NCBI GenBank assembly: GCA_903923135.1
Contig: CAIXWN010000188.1
Span: forward strand, 1-52,353
Direction: 5' to 3'
DNA: 52,353 bases
Source: an uncultured Caulobacteraceae bacterium
GTDB taxonomy: Bacteria > Pseudomonadota > Alphaproteobacteria > Caulobacterales > Caulobacteraceae
The position numbers and the translations under genes are program-made. Below the pieces are notes generated by a model. It made no database searches and had not been told where the DNA came from. It saw nothing but the letters and a program-made list of their open reading frames with translations. Every line of letters begins with the position of its first letter. The first letter of the stretch is position 1. Shown here one piece after another: positions 30,333-37,100 of this stretch.

Positions 30333-31565
30333 TTGCCCACGCCGCGCGAACTGGCCCGCGAGGCCACCGGGCCCCTGAAGGGCGTCCGCATCCTGGACAT
30401 GACCGCCGTGGTCTTCGGCGCCTACGCCACCCAGATGCTCGGCGACCTCGGCGCCGACGTGATCAAGGTCGAATTCCCCGGCGGCCGGCGCGGCGGCGGC
30501 GGCGACACCATGCGCTGGACCGGCCACGGCCAGCCCGACGGCCCGGACGACCTGGGGCCGATCTTCCTGACCATCAACCGCAACAAGCGCTCCCTGCTGC
30601 TCGACCTGCGCGAGGCGCCGGCCAAGGCGGCCCTGGCGAAGCTCATCGCCACCGCCGACGTTTTCGCCGCCTCGGTGCGCTACGACGGGCTCACCCGCCT
30701 GGGTCTCGACTACCAGGCCGTCCGGGCCATCCGGCCCGACATCGTCTATGTCCACGGGGCCGGCTACGGCGCGGCGGGCCCCTATGCCGGCGAGCCGGCC
30801 TATGACGACCTGATCCAGTCCGCCAGCGGCCTGGCCGACCTCGCCTCACGGGTCGATGGCGATCCGACGCCGCGGCTCATCCCCACCCTGGTGGCCGACA
30901 AGGTCAGCGGCCTGTTCATGTCCCAGGCGATCCTGGCGGCCCTGTTCCATCGGCAGAAGACGGGCGAGGGCCAGTTCGTCGAGGTGCCGATGATGGAATG
31001 CGTCACCAGCTTCACTCTGGGCGAGCACTTCTACGGTCATGTCTACGACCCGCCCACAGGCCCCTGGGGCTACACGCGGGTGACCAATCCCCTGCGCAAG
31101 CCCTACGCCACCAGGGACGGCCATATCGGTCTGCTGCCCTATACCGACCGGCAGTGGGACCAGTTCTTCGACGTCGCCGGATGGGGCGACACCTTCGCCC
31201 GCGATCCCCGCTTCAACGAGCACCGCGCCCGCGCCGCCCATGTGCGCGAGCTTTTCGCCCTGGTCGAGGAGGTCGCCCTGACCCGCACCACCGACGAGTG
31301 GCTGGCCCTGCTCAAGCCCCTGCAGATCCCGGTGGTCAGGATGAACCGGCTGGACGACCTGATGGACGACCCGCACCTCGTCGCTGTCGACTTCTTCGAG
31401 CGCTATGTGCACCCGGAGGCGGGGGCCTACGTCGGCATGAAGCCGCCGGTGACCTACGCCGCCACCCCCGCCAACGTCCGCCGCCACCCGCCCCGCCTGG
31501 GCGAGCACACCGACGAGATTCTGGCGGAGCTGGGTCTGGCCGAACCGGGCCTGGACAGGGCGTGA
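30333..31565 (+). CDS. Class III CoA-transferase (CaiB/BaiF family)
   Basis: The product has 410 residues. The N-terminus LKGVRILDMTAVVFGAYATQ and LGADVIKVEFPGGRR, then NRNKRSLLLDLR, VHGAGYGAAGPYAGEPAYDD and the late PVVRMNRLDDLMDDPHL are family signatures. These enzymes move CoA between acids, often as the activation step of aromatic, carnitine or bile-acid breakdown. No ATG fits; a TTG at 30333, preceded by AGGGAGAG with suitable spacing, gives LPTPRELAREATG, so I place the start there. It is divergent from the acyl-CoA dehydrogenase operon and convergent with the acyl-CoA ligase gene. A regulatory link between the two directions is likely but unproven. Confidence 0.88.
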   Translation: MPTPRELAREATGPLKGVRILDMTAVVFGAYATQMLGDLGADVIKVEFPGGRRGGGGDTMRWTGHGQPDGPDDLGPIFLTINRNKRSLLLDLREAPAKAALAKLIATADVFAASVRYDGLTRLGLDYQAVRAIRPDIVYVHGAGYGAAGPYAGEPAYDDLIQSASGLADLASRVDGDPTPRLIPTLVADKVSGLFMSQAILAALFHRQKTGEGQFVEVPMMECVTSFTLGEHFYGHVYDPPTGPWGYTRVTNPLRKPYATRDGHIGLLPYTDRQWDQFFDVAGWGDTFARDPRFNEHRARAAHVRELFALVEEVALTRTTDEWLALLKPLQIPVVRMNRLDDLMDDPHLVAVDFFERYVHPEAGAYVGMKPPVTYAATPANVRRHPPRLGEHTDEILAELGLAEPGLDRA

Positions 31566-31584
31566 TCGAACAGGGCGTTGCACC

Positions 31585-33051
31585 CTAGCCCTTCGCGGCC
31601 AGCCTCTCCTCCCGCAGCTGGCTGCGCCGCACCTTGCCGGCGTCGTCGCGGATGTTCCCTTCGACGAACTCGAAGCTGCGCGGCTGCTTGTAGGTCACCA
31701 GCCTCGCGGCCAGGTGGGTGCGCAGGTCGGCCTCGCTCAGGGCCCCCCGGGGCTGGACGATGGCGTGGATGCGGTTGCCCAGGTCGTCGTCGGGCAGGCC
31801 GATCACCGCGCTGGACTGCACCGCGGGGTGTTCGTCCAGGGCCGATTCGATCTCGGCCGGATAGACGTTCGAGCCGCCCACCAGGATCATGTCGGTGCGC
31901 CGGTCGGCCAGATAGAGGAAGCCGTCCTCGTCGAACCAGCCGATGTCGCCCAGGGACTCCCAGCCGTCGTCGATGGCGCGCGCCTCGGCCCCGCGGTAGG
32001 CGTAGGTCTTCGGACCCCCCGGCGTCGGGCGCATGAAGATCTCGCCGATCTCGCCGGGCGGCAGGGTGTTCCCGTGCGCGTCCACCGCCCGCATCTCGCC
32101 GAACACCGGCCGGCCCACCGAGCCGCGATGGGCCAGCCACTCGGCCCCGGTGATGATCGTCGCCGACTGGCCCTCGGTGCCGCCGTAGAGCTCCATCACC
32201 ACCTCCGGCCCCAGCCAGTCGATCCAGGCCTCCTTCAGCCAGGCGGGGCAGGGGGCGGCCAGGTGCCACATCATCCGCAGCGAGCGGATGTCATAGGCGG
32301 CGCGGGTCGCCTCCGGCAGCCGCCATATGCGGCCCATCATCGTCGGCACCAGATAGATCCAGCTGCCGCGATGGTCGTGGATGGCCTTCAGGGTCGCCTC
32401 GGCGTCGAACCGCGGCAGGATCACCAGGTGCGCGCCCATGTTGATGGCCGACACCGAGGTGACGAAAGGGCCGTTGTGATAGAGAGGCCCGGGCATGATC
32501 GCGGTGTCCTCGCCGACGATCCCCCAGGCGCCGATGCCGCCCTCTTCCGGCGGAATGAACACCCCCGGCGATCCCGACAGGATCAGCTTGGGCCGGCCGG
32601 TCGAGCCGCCGCTGGTGGGAGCCTTGTAGACCGGCGCGATGGTGTCCGGCGGCGGCGGGCCGCCGGGGTCGAGGGCCAGCAGCGAGGTCACGTCGTGGCG
32701 CGGTTTGTGGCTGTGCAGGCCCGGGCCGGCGATCAGGATCGGCGTCTGCGCCAGGTCCATCACCGCGTCGGCCTCGGCCTGGGGCAGGCGGTGCGAGATC
32801 GGCTGCGGCGTCGCCCCCATCTTCCACAGGCCCCAGCACGCCTCGATGAAATCGACGCTGTTGCTCAGGCCGATGGTCACTAGGTCGCCGTGCCTCACCC
32901 CCGCCGCCAGCAGCCCGCGGGCCAGGGCGTCGGTGCGCGCGTCCAGCTCCGCCCAGGTGACAGTGCGATCCTTGTCGGACACCGCCGGTCGCTCCGGCTG
33001 GGTCGCGGCGTGATGGCGCAGGCGCGCGCCCAGGGAAATCGGTTCGTTCAT
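31585..33051 (-). CDS. AMP-dependent acyl-CoA synthetase/ligase
   Basis: The product has 488 residues of the ANL superfamily. The phosphate-binding loop is a variant, TSGGSTGRPKLILSG (near residue 148). Adenine-site ELYGGTEGQSATII lies near 290, the hinge is in LYLADRRTDMILVGGSNVYP, and the catalytic lysine should be in DDAGKVRRSQL near the end. It activates a carboxylic acid as acyl-AMP and then as CoA thioester, the entry step for the oxidation enzymes encoded alongside. The ATG at 33051 is clear. It converges on the CoA-transferase gene with 19 bp between stops. Confidence 0.92.
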   Translation of the reverse strand: MNEPISLGARLRHHAATQPERPAVSDKDRTVTWAELDARTDALARGLLAAGVRHGDLVTIGLSNSVDFIEACWGLWKMGATPQPISHRLPQAEADAVMDLAQTPILIAGPGLHSHKPRHDVTSLLALDPGGPPPPDTIAPVYKAPTSGGSTGRPKLILSGSPGVFIPPEEGGIGAWGIVGEDTAIMPGPLYHNGPFVTSVSAINMGAHLVILPRFDAEATLKAIHDHRGSWIYLVPTMMGRIWRLPEATRAAYDIRSLRMMWHLAAPCPAWLKEAWIDWLGPEVVMELYGGTEGQSATIITGAEWLAHRGSVGRPVFGEMRAVDAHGNTLPPGEIGEIFMRPTPGGPKTYAYRGAEARAIDDGWESLGDIGWFDEDGFLYLADRRTDMILVGGSNVYPAEIESALDEHPAVQSSAVIGLPDDDLGNRIHAIVQPRGALSEADLRTHLAARLVTYKQPRSFEFVEGNIRDDAGKVRRSQLREERLAAKG

Positions 33052-33270
33052 CTCGGGCGTGTCCTCCGGCCCCTTCAGGGGCGCTTCGTCCTGTTCTTAG
33101 GGCGAAAGCCGGGCCGCCGGAACCCTGACCCTTCGCGCCGCGCCGCCGTAGTCGCCGCTATGGGTACAATTTGATATTTATTGGCCGCTGATCTTGCCAA
33201 GCCTTTCCGGGTGAGCCTAACCTAGGGTCACCTTGCAACTCGCCTCCCGCTCGCAGATCCGAGGAGGGCC

Positions 33271-33588
33271 ATGAAGCGGACCACCATCCTGTTGCCGCTG
33301 TGCGCGCTGGCCCTGTCCGGCTGCCTGGCCAACACGGCCCCGGCCGACGTGGCGCTCGCCGATCCCCGTCACAAGACCGATATCGGCATCGGCCTCTGGC
33401 ATGGCGTGCTGGCCCCGGTCACCTACCCGGTCGAGGCCCTCCGGCACGCCGTCCATCCCGGCTCGGCCGAGCGCTGGCACGTCTATGAGAACAACAACGC
33501 CGGGCTTCCCTACGGCGTCGGCTTCTACGGCGGCCTCATCGCCTGCCTGGTGTTTCTGCTGGGCAGGCTCTTCGCCTGGCTTCGCTAG
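33271..33588 (+). CDS. Small lipoprotein with C-terminal membrane helix
   Basis: The product has 105 residues. The signal MKRTTILLPLCALALSGC ends in a lipobox (LSGC), so lipid attachment at Cys18 is predicted. A polar middle part (RHKTDIGIGLWHGVLAPVTYP) is followed by a hydrophobic helix near the end (GGLIACLVFLLGRLFAWL), giving a protein anchored at both ends. The ATG at 33271 has a GAGGAGGG ribosome site. No family is recognised. In the inferred ancestral order it converges on the SDR gene with 20 bp between stops; today it faces the SDR fragment. Confidence 0.75.
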   Translation: MKRTTILLPLCALALSGCLANTAPADVALADPRHKTDIGIGLWHGVLAPVTYPVEALRHAVHPGSAERWHVYENNNAGLPYGVGFYGGLIACLVFLLGRLFAWLR

Positions 33589-33608
33589 ATACCCGACGGC
33601 GAAACCCG

Positions 33609-33971
33609 CTATCCTCGCCGCGTGCCCACCGGATGGCTCGAACTCAGCCCCCCGTCCACCACGATCGCCTGGCCGTTGACATAGCTGAAGTCGTCGCTGG
33701 CCAGGAACAGGGCCGCCCCGGCGATCTCGCCGGGCTCGCCGCCGCGACGCAGGGGGTTGAGCTGGCCGATGCGGTCGTCGGCGCCCCGCTCGCGGGCGCT
33801 CCTGTAGATCGGCGCGGTCATGCCGGTCTCGATCAGGCCGGGGCAGATGGCGTTGACCCGGACATTGGTACCGTAGAGCACATTGGCGGTGGTCTGGACG
33901 AGGTTGATCACCCCGGCCTTGCTGGCGCTGTAGGGAATGCCGCCGGCGCCCGAGCGGATGCCCGCCACCGA
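33609..33971 (-). pseudogene. 3' fragment of a short-chain dehydrogenase
   Basis: This reads as the last 120 codons or so of an [23 protein letters not shown] (with the catalytic Tyr and Lys), [15 protein letters not shown] and the C-terminal [18 protein letters not shown]. The Rossmann half and the catalytic Ser are absent, so it cannot be a working dehydrogenase. It matches the 3' end of the intact SDR at 40140-40928 without gaps over 363 bp, diverging abruptly at 33972. Its ATG at 33968 is accidental. I take it as the displaced or duplicated 3' end left by the helicase-island insertion. Confidence 0.85.
33609..33971. repeat. Left copy of 363-bp direct repeat
   Basis: Same orientation as 40140-40502 with no gap. 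By hand I count roughly 31 mismatches (about 91% identity), only about four of them in the 230 bases next to the junction. Confidence 0.85.
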
Positions 33972-34117
33972 TCCAAGTCGTCACGCAATGTTCGCGGGAC
34001 TCCAATGTGTCCCTTAATGGGTGCTCCTGCACACACATCGTCATCGCAAGTCTGGAAGTTGACGCCGTATTGGCCCCTGCTCGGCCTATGAACATCATCC
34101 CTGATGACCTTGACCAG

Positions 34118-34131
34118 CGGTTTACAAACCG
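34118..34131. promoter_or_regulatory. Inverted repeat upstream of the helicase-nuclease gene
   Basis: CGGTTT-AC-AAACCG lies 33 bp before the ATG, just after a -35-like TTGACC (34110-34115). It could be an operator overlapping the promoter. The -10 is not clear. Confidence 0.4.
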
Positions 34132-34164
34132 GCACCAATTACTTGCGGTGCGGTGGGGAAATTA

Positions 34165-37100
34165 ATGGACGGCTTGCGGGTCGAAATCACCGCCGTTCTG
34201 GCTCCGAAGGTGACTTTCGCGTCGCACCAGAACTCAGTTCCGATTCTGCGCGAGCTGAAGATCGAAAATCCCCGTGACGAGGCGTTGAACGACCTCATCG
34301 TGGAGATCGAGGCCGACCCGCCGATACTGGAGACTCGCCGCTGGCCGATTGATCGGATCGGCGGCAATTCGACGACCGAAGTGCGTGATCTCGACGTGAG
34401 GTTGAACGCGGGCCTCCTGCTCGATTTGCATGAGGCAATGACCGCGGCCGTGACGGTGCTCGTTCAGAAGGGCGATAGCGTACTGGCGCGGCAGTCCTAT
34501 TTGCTCGAAGCCCTCGCCCAGACCGAATGGGGCGGAGCGGGAATGCCGGAGCTCCTCGCGGCATTCGTTATGCCCAATGACCCGGCTGTCGAGACCTTGT
34601 TGAAAGGCGCCGCGAAGATTCTGAACCGGGCAGGGAAATCCGACGCGCTGAATGGTTACGAGTCGGGGTCGGCAACCCGAATCTGGGAGATCGCGTCCGC
34701 GATCTGGTCGGCTGTTGCGGGGCGCGGCCTCACCTATGCTCTGCCACCTGCCAGTTTCGAAACGGAAGGACAGAAGATCCGGACGCCGTCGGCGATCCTG
34801 TCGGGCGGCTTGGCGACCTGTCTCGACACCGCGAGGCTGTTCGCGGCCGCGCTGGAACAAGCCGGCCTCAATCCCATACTCGTGTTGACCAAGGGTCATG
34901 CCTTTGTGGGCGTGTGGCTTCAGCCAGAACCGTTCAACAGCATTCTGACTTATGAGGCGATGACGCTGAGAAAGCGCGTGAAGCTTCAGGAACTGGTGGT
35001 GTTCGAGACAACGCTCGCGACACAGAAGCCCCCACCTTCGTTCAGCATCGCGGTGGCTGCCGCGGACCGCCAGATAGCGGAGGAAAAGGAGGCCGAATTC
35101 GTCCAGGCAATCGATATTCGGCGCGCCCGGATGCAGCGGTTGCGCCCGCTGGCGCTCAGGCTGGATTCGATCGGCGAGAGCCCGTCTGAAGCGCTTCACA
35201 CGGAAGAGGGGTTCGAAGAGGCGCCGCTGCTTCCCAGCTTCGCCCCGCGCCAGACGGAACCGGACCTGGATGCGGGGTCTGACCGCCTGCGGCAATGGCG
35301 CCGTAAATTGTTGGACCTCACAGTGCGGAACCGTCTGCTCAATGTAACGCCGAGCAAGACGGCTCAGCGATTGATCTGTCCCGACCTGGCTAAACTGGAG
35401 GACAGACTGGCAGGTGGCGCCAAGATCAGGATTGCGGCGGTGCCGCCTTTGGACTCTGCGGGGCGTAGCGCGGATTTGCATGCCCACCGGACCGGTGAGC
35501 AGCTTCTGGAGGCCTATGCCCGAGACGCGCTTGAGCGTGATGAGGTTCTCTCCCCCCTGGCTGAGAAGGACCTGCAGGCGGCCCTGGTCGAACTCTATCG
35601 CAAGGCCCGGCTAGACCTTCAGGAGGGCGGAGCGAACACGCTGTTCCTTGCGGTTGGCTTGCTCAGTTGGAAGCGTGAACCCGAAGATGTTCGCGCTTTT
35701 CGGGCGCCGCTGATCCTTTTGCCCGTCTCCCTTGAACGCAAGACCGCACGCTCAGACGTGCGCATGATCGCTCACGAAGACAAGGCGAGGTTCAATGGGA
35801 CATTGCTCGAGCTGCTGCGGCAGGATTTCGAGATTCATGAGTTAGACCCGCTCGAGCAGAATCTGCCACAGGACGATGTGGGAGTGGACGTTACTGGCGC
35901 CTTGGACTCGGTGCGCAGGGCCGTGCGCGACATGAAGGGGTTCGAGGTTATCGAGGAGGTCATGCTAGGCACCTTCTCGTTCTCCAAATACCTGATGTGG
36001 AAGGATTTGACCGACCGCGCGGAGCAACTCTCGGGGAACCGCGTCGTCAAACACCTGCTTGAGTCTCCACGCGACCCATTTCCGTACGATTCGGAAATCC
36101 CAAAACCCGGGTCGCTCGATGCTTTGATCGACCCGGGCTCGATCTTCACGCCCTTGCCTGTCGACTCCTCTCAGCTTGCGGCCGTGGTCGCGTCCCACAG
36201 GAGATGTGACTTCGTGCTCGATGGCCCGCCGGGCACGGGGAAGTCCCAAACGATCGCGAACATAATCGCGCACAATCTGGCCCTGGGTCGCAAGGTTCTG
36301 TTCGTTGCCGAAAAGATGGCCGCGCTGAACGTGGTCTACAGCCGCCTGGAGGCAAATGGCCTGGGCGCGTTTTGCCTGGAGCTTCACTCGAACAAAGCCA
36401 ACAAGGCCGACGTGGTTCGTCAACTCGGCCGGGCCTGGGATACCCAGGAGGATAACCCTGCTGAAATTTGGACCAGAGACTCGGCCCGACTGAAGGCTCT
36501 ACGCGATGAATTGAACGCGGTAGTCCGATTGCTTCACCAACCCCAGCCGGGGGGGTTGACGCTTCATCAGGCCATCGGTCGGGTCGTTCGTGACGGAGGG
36601 CCGCAGACTCCGGAATTCTCGTGGCCAACAGATCGAGGCCCAGACGAGTCGACACTGGTCCGCATGCGCGACGTAGCGCGCAGGCTTGACCTCAACAGAG
36701 CCAATACTGCGGAACTCGATCCGAGAAGCTTCGCCTGGATTGGCGAGGATGATTGGTCTCCAGGGTGGCAGACGACGGCCTTGGCTGCCTGTGCGGACGC
36801 TTCTGAGGCAACCCGTGAATTGGAGGGCGCTTTCGCTGCTCTCTGCGATCTGCTGAAGGTGCAGTTCGCTTCCGATCCGAGGACACTAAATTGCTTGGAG
36901 ACCTTGGCAGTGGCGCTGTGCGCCGCACACGGGCTCAACCTCGAGTTCGCCTTTACGCCAAATTACGCCGCCGCCTCTTCCGCCGCGCTCTCGGGCTTGG
37001 CTCACCTGCGAGCCTATCGCGCTAGTGAAGGCACGCTTTCGACGACCTATAGGCCAGACGCTTGCCGAACGGTGCCGATCGATGCGCTTAAGACGCGGTG

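Noticed and set aside
33972-34164. Possible small gene or integrase remnant at the left island end
   Set aside because: No frame with a start, ribosome site or recognisable motif was found. Only a short hairpin (GGGAC...GTCCC near 33993-34011) and the inverted repeat at 34118 are visible.
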